Source: a bacterium (GTDB taxonomy: Bacteria; Zixibacteria; MSB-5A5; GN15; FEB-12). From it: a DNA stretch of 33,604 nt. The stretch is from assembly GCA_024230675.1 (NCBI GenBank), contig JAAERE010000550.1, positions 1 to 33,604 on the forward strand, in the 5' to 3' direction. Under the pieces are notes generated by a model, which searched no databases, was not told the origin of the DNA, and saw only the letters and a program-made list of their open reading frames with translations. Made by a program: the position numbers and the translations under genes. Shown here in pieces: positions 6,915 to 17,205 of this stretch (the first letter of the stretch is position 1; every line of letters starts with the position of its first letter).

Positions 6915-8790
6915 ACTTCGCTCCCTTGATGCGAACGTCGCCCTGCCGGGCGGTTAGTCCTATGCGGTCCGTCTCCTCAAGAATCGGTATCACGTACTTC
7001 CGCGTCAGTCCGAATTTCTCTCGTATAGCGGCAACTGACATCTCGCCGCTAGCTTCCAACTGCGCTCGCACGTAGACGACTATCTCCGACCAGGCCGCCG
7101 TCAGAAAGAGAAAATCAGCGCCGCACTTGTGAGCCTCGCCGGTCTCCATGATATAGCCGATCGCCTGCTTTTCAATCTTGCCCGAAGCCAGCTGACTCAA
7201 CTTTGGCGGGCCAAACGGGTCCTTCCTGAGCGAGTCCATAATCCTGTCGTAGGCCTGTTTTGTCACTCCTTTGAGGCTGACGCCTCGACCCGCCAGATCG
7301 TACTGCTCGCCGGTCCTGGATAGTACTTCCGTTGCGACCATATATTCGAGCAGAGCCGACAGAATTTCACCCCTTAGCGGCGTGTGTGATCTGAGCAAAT
7401 CCTCGGCCAGGCCTTTCAGATGCGGCTGGTCTTTGAGGTGCTCCTCCAGACGCTCTTTTAAATTTCGAACGGCTTCGGCTAGCGTTGCGTCAAGATACAG
7501 GTATTCGCCCGAGCGACCGATCGCTTTGGCTTGTCGAAGGCGACCGACCTCGTCCTTGATCTGTTTCTGGCTGAAATCGGAGTTTTCCAGCAGGGTCTTA
7601 CGGTTGACGAGGGTACCTTTCTTCAGTTCAGAAAGAACCAGCGCCTCCAGATCCGGCTTCAGCCGGTCCTTCAGATAGTCGAACAACGCCAATTGCTTGC
7701 GGCGCGGGAAGTGCTCCAGGTGGTCCAACACTCTTCCGCCTCCCAGGGTAATCATGGGCGTTGGGAGCCGTACGATGAAATGATCACCGACCAATGTGTA
7801 AGCTGGGTCCTCGGGCTTGAAGAACACAACGCCGCTCTCCGAAGCCTTCAACGCCTTGCGATCCGAAAGGCGCACCTCTCCCTCAACCTCCGACGTACCC
7901 ACTATGAGCAATACCTTTCGCCGGTCGACCAGGGGAACAGGTGCGTTGTGCAGCATCTCAACCGAGACGGCTAACACCGGATGTTGTCCGAAGTAACCGA
8001 GGTCCTGTCGGTCAGAGATCACACCGCCGCGCACCAGGTACTCGCGCTCGACGCCGGTGAAAGATACGGCCGTCCGCTGTCCCGGAGCCGCCGTCTCGAC
8101 ATCCCGGCTGTTCGACTGAAGCGTCCGCACTTTCCCCGATTTCTCCGAGGGCCAGAGGGTCACGGATTGACCGACGCTGAAGTTCCCACCCCGGAGAGTG
8201 CCGGTAACAACGCCGCCTATGCCCTGGCGAATAAACGAACGATCGATATACAAACGCGCCTTGCCGATGTCCTTTTTCGATTCGACCTGCCCGGCAAGTT
8301 CCTCCAGACGTTGTTTGAGTTCGTCAAAGCCCTCTCCGGTGTGCGCCGAGACTTTGCAGACCGGGGCGTCTTCCAGAAACGATCCGGCCACACGCTCACT
8401 GACCTCGGCTTCGAGAAGCTCCAGCCAGTCCGGCTCGACCAGATCCGTTTTGTTGATGACGATCAGGCCGTGCTTAACGCCGAGCAGGCGCGTGATCTGA
8501 AAGTGCTCCTCGCTCTGGGGCATCCAGCCGTCGTCGGCCGCCACGACCATAGCCACGGCGTCGATTCCGCCGGCGCCGGCGATCATATTCTTGACGAAGC
8601 GCTCGTGACCGGGGACGTCGACCAGGGCCACACTGCGTCCCTCCGACGTATGATAGAAGGCAAAGCCGAGGTCGATGGTCATCCCCCGGGCCTTTTCCTC
8701 GGGGAGGCGATCAGGATCGGTTCCGGTGAGCCGTTTCACAATGGCGGACTTGCCGTGATCTATGTGCCCTGCGGTTCCAATGACTATCAT
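6904..8790 (-). CDS. selB: Selenocysteine-specific elongation factor SelB
   Basis: GTPase that brings Sec-tRNA(Sec) to the ribosome at UGA codons followed by a SECIS hairpin. The 628-residue protein has the normal bacterial length and order: GTPase domain with [11 protein letters not shown] (5-15), DVPGHE (58-63) and NKTD (113-116); two EF-Tu-like beta domains (about 175-340); and a long C-terminal part (about 370-628) of winged-helix repeats that bind SECIS RNA. It follows selA by 18 bases in the same operon. The ATG has no clear SD, so it probably depends on coupling to selA. Its presence implies at least one selenoprotein gene elsewhere in the genome. Confidence 0.96.
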   Translation of the reverse strand: MIVIGTAGHIDHGKSAIVKRLTGTDPDRLPEEKARGMTIDLGFAFYHTSEGRSVALVDVPGHERFVKNMIAGAGGIDAVAMVVAADDGWMPQSEEHFQITRLLGVKHGLIVINKTDLVEPDWLELLEAEVSERVAGSFLEDAPVCKVSAHTGEGFDELKQRLEELAGQVESKKDIGKARLYIDRSFIRQGIGGVVTGTLRGGNFSVGQSVTLWPSEKSGKVRTLQSNSRDVETAAPGQRTAVSFTGVEREYLVRGGVISDRQDLGYFGQHPVLAVSVEMLHNAPVPLVDRRKVLLIVGTSEVEGEVRLSDRKALKASESGVVFFKPEDPAYTLVGDHFIVRLPTPMITLGGGRVLDHLEHFPRRKQLALFDYLKDRLKPDLEALVLSELKKGTLVNRKTLLENSDFSQKQIKDEVGRLRQAKAIGRSGEYLYLDATLAEAVRNLKERLEEHLKDQPHLKGLAEDLLRSHTPLRGEILSALLEYMVATEVLSRTGEQYDLAGRGVSLKGVTKQAYDRIMDSLRKDPFGPPKLSQLASGKIEKQAIGYIMETGEAHKCGADFLFLTAAWSEIVVYVRAQLEASGEMSVAAIREKFGLTRKYVIPILEETDRIGLTARQGDVRIKGAKFES

Positions 8791-8808
8791 ATCAGTAAAG
8801 CCCGACGG

Positions 8809-10185
8809 TTACTTTTGGAGGTTTCTGATCGCATCGACAAGATGCGGCAGATCGGAAGGATCGATTGTCCTGAGATCGACGATGAAGCGGTCGTCTTCTA
8901 TACGACCGATAATCGGCGGCCGAAGATCGCGGAAAGATTTCATCATCTGACGGGCTTTCCAGGAAGCGTCGAAAACCAGCCCGATCGACTCGATCGGTTT
9001 CTCCGGAAACGCCCCACCGCCGACAAAGGCGGCGGTCTTCTCAACGTTGACGCCCTCCGGGCTCCCGGTTTCCTTGAGGACTTTCTCGCCACGCCCTCTT
9101 AGCTCAGTGACTTTGGTGGCCAGGACCTGCCAGAGCTTGATCCCCTCCGCGTGGGTACCTTCCAGATAAATCTTGAGCAGGCGTTCCAGAATTGAAAAGA
9201 CTATCTTGTCAACGCGCACGGTGCGAAAGATCGGATTCTTTTTGACTTTTTTGACGAGGGCCGCGTCGCCAACAATCAGACCGGCCTGCACCCCACCGAG
9301 CATCTTATCACCTGAGAAGCAGGTTATCGACGCTCCGGCGCGCACCGAGTCCTGAACGGTTTCCTCTCGATATCCGAGGATCTTCTCGGTTGATATAAAA
9401 ACGCCGCTGCCGAGGTCGTTCAGAACGGGAACGTCGTGTTTCTTCCCAAGCTCTGCCAACTTCTTGAGCGGGACTTCCTCGGTGAACCCGGCCTGCACGA
9501 AATTGCTCTTGTGAACTTTCATGATCAGGCCGGTCTGGGAGTCAATGTTCTCTTCGTAGTCGGAAAGACTCGTGATGTTGGTAGTTCCCACCTCGCACAG
9601 TTTGGCGCCGGAACGCTTCAGTATATCCGGAATGCGAAAGCCGCCGCCTATCTGTACCAGTTCTCCCCGGGAGATAAGGACTTTTTTGCGATTGGCCAGG
9701 GTGTTGAGGATGATTAGCAGGGCGGCGGCGCAGTTGTTGACCACCGTACCGGCCTCGGCGCCTGAGAGCTCGCGGAGATAATCCTCGCAGGCTTCGCCCC
9801 GATGGCCGCGAGCGCCGGACCGCATATCAAACTCTATATTGCCATAACCGACTACTGTCCGTTTGATGTCCTCAAAAATGGATTCGGACAGAGGCGCCCG
9901 ACCCAGATTGGTATGTACGACAATACCGGTGCCATTTATCACACGTGCCAGTTCGCGGCTCTTGCGGGCGACAAGATCTCGCTTCAGGGCGTTGATCATG
10001 GTGGTCCCGGAAATTGGCTTACCGTCGTCGGACAGCTTCTTTTTTAGCGACGCCACGACCTGCTTAACAACGGCAGCTGCGATCGGGCGCGGCAGGGCGG
10101 CGAGGTGAGCAGACAGCTCGTCGGACTGCATCAGCTCCTCGACCGCCGGGAAATCTCTGAGGGTTTTGATTACTTTCGAGGCCAT
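8809..10185 (-). CDS. selA: L-seryl-tRNA(Sec) selenium transferase SelA
   Basis: PLP enzyme that turns Ser-tRNA(Sec) into Sec-tRNA(Sec) using selenophosphate; a decamer in characterised bacteria. At 458 residues from ATG 10185 it matches the family length. Visible: N-terminal tRNA-binding domain (1-75), VINGTGIVVHTNLGRAPLS (82-100), FDMRSGARGHRG (119-130), and the PLP lysine in CFSGDKMLGGVQAG (Lys294). A further upstream ATG would add 22 unlike residues and was rejected. The start overlaps the end of the M28 peptidase gene by 16 bases, and no SD is visible, so translation is probably coupled. It is directly followed by selB. Confidence 0.96.
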   Translation of the reverse strand: MASKVIKTLRDFPAVEELMQSDELSAHLAALPRPIAAAVVKQVVASLKKKLSDDGKPISGTTMINALKRDLVARKSRELARVINGTGIVVHTNLGRAPLSESIFEDIKRTVVGYGNIEFDMRSGARGHRGEACEDYLRELSGAEAGTVVNNCAAALLIILNTLANRKKVLISRGELVQIGGGFRIPDILKRSGAKLCEVGTTNITSLSDYEENIDSQTGLIMKVHKSNFVQAGFTEEVPLKKLAELGKKHDVPVLNDLGSGVFISTEKILGYREETVQDSVRAGASITCFSGDKMLGGVQAGLIVGDAALVKKVKKNPIFRTVRVDKIVFSILERLLKIYLEGTHAEGIKLWQVLATKVTELRGRGEKVLKETGSPEGVNVEKTAAFVGGGAFPEKPIESIGLVFDASWKARQMMKSFRDLRPPIIGRIEDDRFIVDLRTIDPSDLPHLVDAIRNLQK

Positions 10186-11105
10186 AATGAAGGTCGGTAT
10201 ATTATCTCCGTCAGCACCTTCCCCACGTTGGCCAGCGACTCGACCGAACACTTGTCCGGAGTATCAAACTCCGTATGCCAGTAGGGATAGTCAAAGTCTA
10301 TGATATCGACGGACGGCACGCCACCGACATTAAGCGGCAGGTGGTCATCGATAACACTGTGCAGAACAGTGTCGCGAAAGGTTGTTACGCCCAAGTCGCG
10401 AGCGGTCTCCCAGATCATATCGTTGACCGGCTTACCGAAACGCTCCGAGTTTTCCTCTCTAAAAATGTGCTGATTCCGGTCACCAATCATGTCGACGACA
10501 ATACCGAAGTGATACTTTCCTCGGATGCCCTGTTGTGCAAAATGACGGGAACCGATGCAGTAGTCTTCGGGATGCCCCACCTTCCCCCAATCCTCGCCAT
10601 CGGCCAGAACCAGATCGACGTTGCTTTTCGGAGGATGAGCTGATAACAGCCGGGCCAGTTCCATGAGAACAGCCACGCCGGAGGCACCGTCGTTGGCGCC
10701 GTCGATCGGCTCGGTCTCACGCAGAGTCGAATCGGTGTGAAAATCGGTTCTTGGTCGACAATCCCAGTGAGCCAGCAACAGGGCCGCCTTGGAGTCGGAC
10801 GGATCGCCGCGGTAGCGCACAATCACATTCACCAGCGGCGTATCCACCCCGGTATACGGATCGGTAAACATGAACGCCTGGGAGTCTATATCCAGACCAA
10901 GGCTGTCGAAATACTCGTAGAAATAAGTTCGGCAGTTGGACCAGGCCTGGGTTCCGGGGACTCGCGGACCAAAAGCCACCTGTTCCTTCAGATATTCGTA
11001 CGCTTGATCGCCGTCGAATTCCGGCGGCGTGATATCGTTGCTACATCCGATGCACGCCAGGACAAACGCGAACGCGATAAGCAACTGTAGACCTTTGATT
11101 GACAT
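10170..11105 (-). CDS. M28-family zinc peptidase lipoprotein (glutaminyl-cyclase-like)
   Basis: A 311-residue exported zinc hydrolase of the M28 / glutaminyl-peptide cyclotransferase type. Either aminopeptidase or N-terminal pyroglutamate-forming activity is possible. Signal peptide with lipobox Val-Leu-Ala-Cys (Cys18; Cys21 is an alternative) predicts a lipid anchor. Metal ligands follow the family order: LAHWDCRP (His113), GANDGASG (Asp139), DGEDWG (Glu171/Asp172), VDMIGD (Asp205) and YWHTEFDTPD (His277). ATG 11105 is preferred to a TTG 30 bases upstream because the signal peptide starts there and a promoter points exactly at it. It overlaps selA at its 3' end and follows sprA, so it probably heads the selA-selB-amidohydrolase transcript. 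Confidence 0.9.
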   Translation of the reverse strand: MSIKGLQLLIAFAFVLACIGCSNDITPPEFDGDQAYEYLKEQVAFGPRVPGTQAWSNCRTYFYEYFDSLGLDIDSQAFMFTDPYTGVDTPLVNVIVRYRGDPSDSKAALLLAHWDCRPRTDFHTDSTLRETEPIDGANDGASGVAVLMELARLLSAHPPKSNVDLVLADGEDWGKVGHPEDYCIGSRHFAQQGIRGKYHFGIVVDMIGDRNQHIFREENSERFGKPVNDMIWETARDLGVTTFRDTVLHSVIDDHLPLNVGGVPSVDIIDFDYPYWHTEFDTPDKCSVESLANVGKVLTEIIYRPSLWPRK

Positions 11106-11111
11106 AGCGTC

Positions 11112-11140
11112 AATTTGGCCGGGTACCTCGGGCAAGTCAA
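11112..11140 (-). promoter_or_regulatory. Promoter of the M28 peptidase-selA-selB unit, predicted leaderless
   Basis: Minus strand: TTGACT (11140-11135), 17-base spacer, CAAATT (11117-11112; A2 and T6 kept), 6 bases, ATG at 11105. The expected start site is the A of the ATG. There is no SD. Confidence 0.5.
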
Positions 11141-11151
11141 TTGAAAAGATG

Positions 11152-14100
11152 TTAGAATCTGATCTCGGTCCAGATCTGGATTTCCCGGGTGTGACTCTTC
11201 TTGTTGAACTTGGTATCGGTGTTGTCCTGCCAGCGTCCGGTCAAGCCGCCCTTGATCTGCTGGCTGAAAGAATAGGATATGCGAGGCGAGACTGAGAAGA
11301 AACTCTTGTCTACGGTCACCACGAAGGGATCGCCGTTCGAAGACGTCTTCACCAAGCTGGAGTTAAAAGCTATGTTAACGTCAATGTCGACCACCGATTT
11401 GAATTTGAGGCGGCCAAAGAGCGGCAGAGCGATGCCGCCCGGGGCGCTGAACTTGTATTTGCTGGTAATCGCAATCTTCTTGTCCGTAGCATTGGTTTCG
11501 GTCTGAAGAACTCCCGTCGTGGAACTGAAAGTCTCGTTCTTGGTCTCGTTGACGGTGTAAGACCCGGAGACGGACAGAGCCCGAAAGAGTTTGAGGTTGA
11601 GTGAAAGCACCGGGTTGCGACTTAGAATCTCGCTGCGCTTGGTTATGAAGCCCCGATCCAGGTTGGCGTCCTCCGACAATTGGCGGGAGAATCCCGTTCT
11701 TGGCGAAAAGATGTTAATGAACCAGTTCAACTGTTTCTTGATGAGAGGGAAGTGCTTGAACTGTGAAATCCGAAGCGTCAGTTCCGGCCATCCGACAGAA
11801 GACTTTTCAAATTTATCCCCGACGCTCTTGATAAGATCGCGGGTTGTCGAGTTTTTGTACCCAATAGTGGTTACTATTCCCCCCAGGAACGAGAATCCGG
11901 TTCCCAGACTGTATTTAACCGACTCGTTCGAGGACGGGCTGCGGGTCGACCCGCCGATAAGAACGTTGGGGTTGGTCGTAAATCCGAGGCGGTATTTCCA
12001 GGAAGGCCGTCTCAGGACGCCGGGCACCAACTTGTTCATACTCTTGCTGTACTCATAGCTCAGGGGGCTCAGCCAGCCGGTCAGGAAACGCAGGCCCTTC
12101 AACGCCGGCTCGTAAAAGGGATCGCCTTTCACCTTCTCATCGGTCTCCACTACGCCACCGCGACGGGCTCTTCCGCCACCTGAGCCACGGCCGGTCTGTT
12201 TCTGGGCAAGAAGCGTCAAGTGTCTGAAACTACCCTTCACGGAATAGCTGCGGCTGAGGTTCGACGAACGCGTCTTGGAACTTCGGTCGTAAGTATCGGA
12301 GTAACCAGCGTTGTAGTTCCAGGTGTTGAGCAAGAAGTCGAAGGCTTTCGGATCGTAGGTGGCCCTGAACGACTGGCTGTAATTGTTCTCCAGTCCCAGT
12401 TTGGGATTGCTGAACGACAGATTGACCAGATCCGGATCAGACAAATCCCGCTTGGTATTGAAATTGTAGGACGTTGTAAGGTTCTTGAAAATGTTATAGT
12501 TCAAGTTCATCCGGCCTTCCAGAGTGCGGCTGTACGAAGAGGTTCGATTGAAGTCCTTGTCCTCCGTCACACGCATAGAGCGGTTGAACATCCCCGACCA
12601 GCGCCAGACATCGGGAAAAAGCTGGATTTTTGATTCGTGGGCCTTCTTGAAGAACGGGATTGGTTTTGTCCAGAAGAAGATCGGGATTTCCAGACCCTTG
12701 CGAATCCCCATATCAAATTCCGACCTGACGTTATAAGACTCGCCAAGCCCGTATGGGTTGTTGACCGTCTTCGAGATCGAGCGATTATATGAGAATGAGA
12801 CTTTCTGCCGGTTCAACAGGCCGTTGAACAGGATGCTGCTGCCTTTGCGGGCGAACGATTCTGATATCGAGAACTTGTAAGATACGGTGCTGGACGTCTC
12901 TTCCTCCCGCTTCTCTGCAGGAAGAACGACATCCGAGTTGGTGCGCAGCAGCGGAATGCGCTCGGACTTGGCGTACGAGAAGGAAATCGGCATCCGAGCC
13001 GACCAGGAGCGCGGAAGGAACTTGTGGAAGCTCAGACCGGTACCGAACGACATGTTGTTGGTCTCTTCGCCGCTACCCAGGTTGTTTGAGGAACCGCCTC
13101 GCGTGGCCTGTGACAGTCCGCGGAAAAAAGCGTCCTTGTGCTCATAAGAAAAGTTGTATGTAATCAGGTCGGCCATGGAACCTGTGACCGCAACTCTGGC
13201 GGCCGTTCCCACGTCCTTACGGACATCGGTAATCCTCAACTCGTCAAGCCAGACCTCGCCGCTGACCGGGTCTTCGCCCATATTCATCACGCCCGCTGCC
13301 AGATACTGGACCTCGTTTATATTCGGTATTCCCTTGACGCGATAGGGGAAATCCGTAACATCGATACTGTCCAGAGGGTTCGCGCGCGCCTGCATGGCCG
13401 AGTCCTTCAGGGCCGTGGCGATGTTGAAATCCATATCGACGAAGTTGTCTTGCGCCCAACCCGGCTTCACGTACGACTGATACTCATAATAGTTGGAGCT
13501 GTCCCGGCCTAACCTCAGGAAGAACAGAACGGAGTCGTCCGCAGCTTCGACGGTCGTATCGCCGTGCACATACATCTCAATGCGACGATAGCCCGAGTAA
13601 GCCTCGGTCGAGATCAGGTCCTTGGTAGCGATGCCAACGTCGCCCTGCTCAAGGCTGTCGAATATCAACGCGAGACCACGTTGTGCCTCGGTGACACCGG
13701 TGGTTTTGTCCTCGTAGGCTTCGACTCCGGCCGGCGGGCTGAACGTATTGTCTTCCTCGCTGACCGAAGCAACATAGAAATCACTCGTGGTATACAGCGT
13801 ATCCGGCGTCAGCAGAGTATCGCGCCAGTTAGACTGCACGAATCCCCAGTCGGCGATCCAGACCGAGTCGATATTTGCCAACGAATCCAGTCCGGGTGTC
13901 TCAGCCTCGAACCAGACTCGAACGTGAGAAACGTCGGCCCAACTGACGGGCTTGCTCTCATCATTAGTCAGTGTATCCACGATACCGGGCTCACGAATGG
14001 GAACTCGATACGTGTGCCAGCCGTTCTTTTCCGAGTTTTCAACCAGGAAATCGTTTGTTTCCAGTGTGTTCAGGGGCACCGTGACGGTCAGATAGGCACT

Positions 14101-17100
14101 TGATTCTTCGAAAGTCGTCTGACCAATATTCTCTTCATCCCGTTGGCCACGCACGGGGTCATCGACCCAGTTTCCCTCGGTGCCGTTCTGCCAGGCATAG
14201 TGCATGTAATGCCACTCGTCCCCGACTTGGCTTTCTATCAGTTCCCAAACGGAGTCTGACACCGGCGGCCGGTTGTTGTTACCCGGGAAACCTTTGCCAT
14301 AGCCTTCGAACCACCAGTTGTCCCCGGCCGGGTCAGGGTTGGAAGTGCCGCTTCCACACCCCCCCACCTCATCTTCGTCGGGCACGTGATCCAGTCCGAT
14401 ATCTTGCAGGCTGTCCACCGCCGGGTCGTCTGCGATCCCCTCGAAATCAGGATCTCCGTCACCATCAATGTCTTCGCTCACCAAACCGAAGTCGAAATGG
14501 AGGGTACCCTTTCCTCCCTTCGCCCTGATCTCAAACAGCTGCACTCGGCTGGCATCGACCCGGCTGCCAAAATAGCGCATGATGCCGCCCCACGACCGGG
14601 TCGGCTGCAAAACACCGCTGCAACTATCCGTTGCAGCCAGGCTGTCGGCATACCCGTGGGGCCTGAAAATGAGCCGGAGTGGAATCAGGCTGCCTTCGCC
14701 CTGGGCCGTCTCCGCGGTGTACACTGAGTCCCGCCTGATGGCCGGTGGATTGTGCCAGAGCATGGTTCCCCGCTGATACACCTCGGTTGACCTGGTGATC
14801 GGCAGAGGCTCGGAAGAAAGGGTCCAGTTGGTTCGCGGAATACCCAGCGAGAGGTGCTCGACTGCCGACTCGAAATCATCAACGTAAGCGGCGCCATCAA
14901 CGTTTGGATTCGGCCGCGACTGGGCTATCTCGGCCGTCACCTGCAACCGCGAGTCTACTTCAGTGCTTATCAACGGAAGAGCGTTGACCATCTTGGTAAG
15001 GAAGTTCGGTTTGAGAGCAAAAGAGACGTCGAAGTCAAGAACCATTGCCTTGGCCGTTTCCTGCCCCACTCTAGGCTTGCGGTCCTGAGCCTTATCAGAC
15101 TTGTACAGGATAGTTGAACCGAACTTCAGATCCCGGCTGTACTCGTATTCCGCCCTGAATCCCAGAAGAGTCTTCTTCTGAATCGCCAGGAACGGGGCAT
15201 ACTGGAATTCGACCTGGACATCGGCGTTGGGGTCCGTCGCCTCGTCGGTTAGAAGCGTCACCTGGCCAAAATCGTACTGAATGTTGTAGTCAGTACCTCT
15301 TGTCAGGGGAACACCGTTTAACGTAACGACTTCGGAACCCTCAATAACATTGGCCCGCCCCAGGCGAATCACCGAGGTGCGCGCTTTGGTCGACATCCGA
15401 ATGAAATACTCACTATTATCGGTCTTGTCTTTAACGGAAATGTACTCATAGATGTTGGGCAGCTTCACAGCCAGCTTGGAGGTGGAATCGGCCGGTGTCC
15501 TATAGTAGGACGTATCGCTGTTGAACGGCTCGCGCGAGGGGAAAATCACAAGGCCCCAGTCCGAACGGAAAACTGCGTCCCGATCGTCCAGCAGCTTGTC
15601 GGGAGTCTTTATATCAGAACCGTTTTTATACTGGTCAAGCCCGAGAATCTCCATGTATTGCCCCTGGCTCTCGCCCAAGGCAACCTGGTAATCGAGGTTT
15701 GAAGAGCTGGCCTCCTTACCATCCAGCCCTTTCAATACATTGATATCTATGTCCTTGATGTCTACACCCTTGGGGATTGAATAGCAGTTGCGCCACATGA
15801 GAGCCCAGGTCGGATCTGACGGTCTCCAATGATCCTCGACGGCGCGAAGGTACTTGAGGGTGTCCACCGTGTTTCCGTTGGAACCGATTTTGCGATCAAC
15901 ACCGGCGGCGGTGGTAATCTCCATGTATACGCCCATGGCGTATCGTTTTTGACTGGTGAAGACAATGGCCGGGCCCCTCTGTCCGCCGTAGTACAATTCA
16001 AATCCCTGCTCAACGGCCTTTACTTTCAGTGAATCCTGAGCCCCCGGATTCACCGTCGGGTCCAGCGGATCGGGTATCATTCTCACGCTGCGCGCAGCCA
16101 CCTGCTCTGTAACGTCTTTTTCCTGTTCCCAGACTAGTATGTTGGTAACGGTGTCACCAGGGTTCAACCCCAGGTCGAATATACGCCCCTCAGCGTAGCC
16201 GTAATCGCGAGTGAACTGGGAATTCTCTTCGCCGGTTGCCGAAATCTTGGCCGATTCCGAAGATCCCTTCTCCTGGGATGCAATGGCCGTCACGCTCAGA
16301 TTGCCGAGTTGTGCCTGCGCCTTGAGGCCGAACAACCCCCTGATGTTCGATCTGTAGCCAACAAACCGGGTATTCGGAAGACTCAGCGTAGTATTCCCGG
16401 CTTCTATCGTCTTAAGGATGTCGTCGTCATCGCCTTTGTACCTGAGTATCAAACGGTTGGCCAGCGGAATGTCGGTCTGGTTGTCCTGCGACACCTTAAC
16501 GGTAATCTTACTTCCGATCGTCCCCGTGATCTCAAAGCGCGACAATTGTTCCATGTTGAGAGACGGGAATTTGCTCTGTTGGGCAATTCCTGAACCCGAA
16601 GCATCGTCCCATTGTGAGCGACCTGAGAAAGTAATCCTGCGATAGCCGGAGACGCGAAGGTTGGCGCCGCCTTCGCCGAACACGCGGTCAAATCGTTTGG
16701 GAAGAGCCACCCCGATAGACAGTCCCGAGCGTCTATTCCCGGTCCTCGCGGTTTCGAGCGACCGGGCCATAAGAGATTGTTTGCGCTGCACTTCCAGCGC
16801 CCGTGTGCGGAATTTGAGATATTCGTCAACATCCACCGAGACCGGCACGAGTTCGTGGTCGCCTTTGTAGAAGCTGGTGCGGAACCGGAGGGCCCGATTC
16901 TCATGATCTCCCTCACCTGTAGTCGGATTAAAGAGCAGAGAGGGACTGAGCACCGCCATGGACATGGGGTACATAGCCGCCGATAAGCGGTTCGGGTGGT
17001 CGGTGAAACGGGACACCGACGACGGTGAGTCTTCTAGTCTGGCCTGAAAGCCTATCCCCGACGACTTGGCAGACGTCGAGAGGCAAGGCAGAAGCAGTAG

Positions 17101-17148
17101 TGCCAGCAGGAACAGGTTTTTTTTGTTTTTCAGAACGCTCACAACCAA
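11152..17148 (-). CDS. sprA: SprA-like giant outer-membrane protein (T9SS translocon homologue)
   Basis: A 1998-residue protein matching the SprA/Sov family, which in Bacteroidota forms the very large outer-membrane barrel of the type IX secretion system. Seen here: signal peptide (basic start, LFLLALLLLPCL, cleavage after Ala near residue 27); aromatic and charged barrel-like strands throughout; the family marker YVDDFE near 755; Asp-rich calcium-type loop DIDGDGDPDFEG near 890; repeated carbohydrate-module-like segments (for example GYRRIEMYVHGD, FLRLGRDSSNYYEYQSYV); and a barrel-type end WTEIRF with terminal Phe. It is shorter than the roughly 2400 residues of flavobacterial SprA. The start is uncertain: TTG 17148 or GTG 17142 opens this frame, neither with SD, while an ATG at 17152 is out of frame. 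No other T9SS gene is in the window. Confidence 0.85.
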   Translation of the reverse strand: MVVSVLKNKKNLFLLALLLLPCLSTSAKSSGIGFQARLEDSPSSVSRFTDHPNRLSAAMYPMSMAVLSPSLLFNPTTGEGDHENRALRFRTSFYKGDHELVPVSVDVDEYLKFRTRALEVQRKQSLMARSLETARTGNRRSGLSIGVALPKRFDRVFGEGGANLRVSGYRRITFSGRSQWDDASGSGIAQQSKFPSLNMEQLSRFEITGTIGSKITVKVSQDNQTDIPLANRLILRYKGDDDDILKTIEAGNTTLSLPNTRFVGYRSNIRGLFGLKAQAQLGNLSVTAIASQEKGSSESAKISATGEENSQFTRDYGYAEGRIFDLGLNPGDTVTNILVWEQEKDVTEQVAARSVRMIPDPLDPTVNPGAQDSLKVKAVEQGFELYYGGQRGPAIVFTSQKRYAMGVYMEITTAAGVDRKIGSNGNTVDTLKYLRAVEDHWRPSDPTWALMWRNCYSIPKGVDIKDIDINVLKGLDGKEASSSNLDYQVALGESQGQYMEILGLDQYKNGSDIKTPDKLLDDRDAVFRSDWGLVIFPSREPFNSDTSYYRTPADSTSKLAVKLPNIYEYISVKDKTDNSEYFIRMSTKARTSVIRLGRANVIEGSEVVTLNGVPLTRGTDYNIQYDFGQVTLLTDEATDPNADVQVEFQYAPFLAIQKKTLLGFRAEYEYSRDLKFGSTILYKSDKAQDRKPRVGQETAKAMVLDFDVSFALKPNFLTKMVNALPLISTEVDSRLQVTAEIAQSRPNPNVDGAAYVDDFESAVEHLSLGIPRTNWTLSSEPLPITRSTEVYQRGTMLWHNPPAIRRDSVYTAETAQGEGSLIPLRLIFRPHGYADSLAATDSCSGVLQPTRSWGGIMRYFGSRVDASRVQLFEIRAKGGKGTLHFDFGLVSEDIDGDGDPDFEGIADDPAVDSLQDIGLDHVPDEDEVGGCGSGTSNPDPAGDNWWFEGYGKGFPGNNNRPPVSDSVWELIESQVGDEWHYMHYAWQNGTEGNWVDDPVRGQRDEENIGQTTFEESSAYLTVTVPLNTLETNDFLVENSEKNGWHTYRVPIREPGIVDTLTNDESKPVSWADVSHVRVWFEAETPGLDSLANIDSVWIADWGFVQSNWRDTLLTPDTLYTTSDFYVASVSEEDNTFSPPAGVEAYEDKTTGVTEAQRGLALIFDSLEQGDVGIATKDLISTEAYSGYRRIEMYVHGDTTVEAADDSVLFFLRLGRDSSNYYEYQSYVKPGWAQDNFVDMDFNIATALKDSAMQARANPLDSIDVTDFPYRVKGIPNINEVQYLAAGVMNMGEDPVSGEVWLDELRITDVRKDVGTAARVAVTGSMADLITYNFSYEHKDAFFRGLSQATRGGSSNNLGSGEETNNMSFGTGLSFHKFLPRSWSARMPISFSYAKSERIPLLRTNSDVVLPAEKREEETSSTVSYKFSISESFARKGSSILFNGLLNRQKVSFSYNRSISKTVNNPYGLGESYNVRSEFDMGIRKGLEIPIFFWTKPIPFFKKAHESKIQLFPDVWRWSGMFNRSMRVTEDKDFNRTSSYSRTLEGRMNLNYNIFKNLTTSYNFNTKRDLSDPDLVNLSFSNPKLGLENNYSQSFRATYDPKAFDFLLNTWNYNAGYSDTYDRSSKTRSSNLSRSYSVKGSFRHLTLLAQKQTGRGSGGGRARRGGVVETDEKVKGDPFYEPALKGLRFLTGWLSPLSYEYSKSMNKLVPGVLRRPSWKYRLGFTTNPNVLIGGSTRSPSSNESVKYSLGTGFSFLGGIVTTIGYKNSTTRDLIKSVGDKFEKSSVGWPELTLRISQFKHFPLIKKQLNWFINIFSPRTGFSRQLSEDANLDRGFITKRSEILSRNPVLSLNLKLFRALSVSGSYTVNETKNETFSSTTGVLQTETNATDKKIAITSKYKFSAPGGIALPLFGRLKFKSVVDIDVNIAFNSSLVKTSSNGDPFVVTVDKSFFSVSPRISYSFSQQIKGGLTGRWQDNTDTKFNKKSHTREIQIWTEIRF

Positions 17149-17205
17149 TCATCTATTGGCGGTTACGTTGATACCGTTAGAAATCAATCGATAAGCGTTC
17201 TCCTT

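Noticed and set aside
7981-9102. Plus-strand open frame of 373 codons opposite selB and selA
   Set aside because: Both selB and selA are complete and conserved on the other strand; the antisense translation has no domain-like pattern.
5328-11105. A selenoprotein gene within the sel locus
   Set aside because: All four genes end at stops consistent with family length, and no conserved Cys-to-UGA position followed by a hairpin was recognised.
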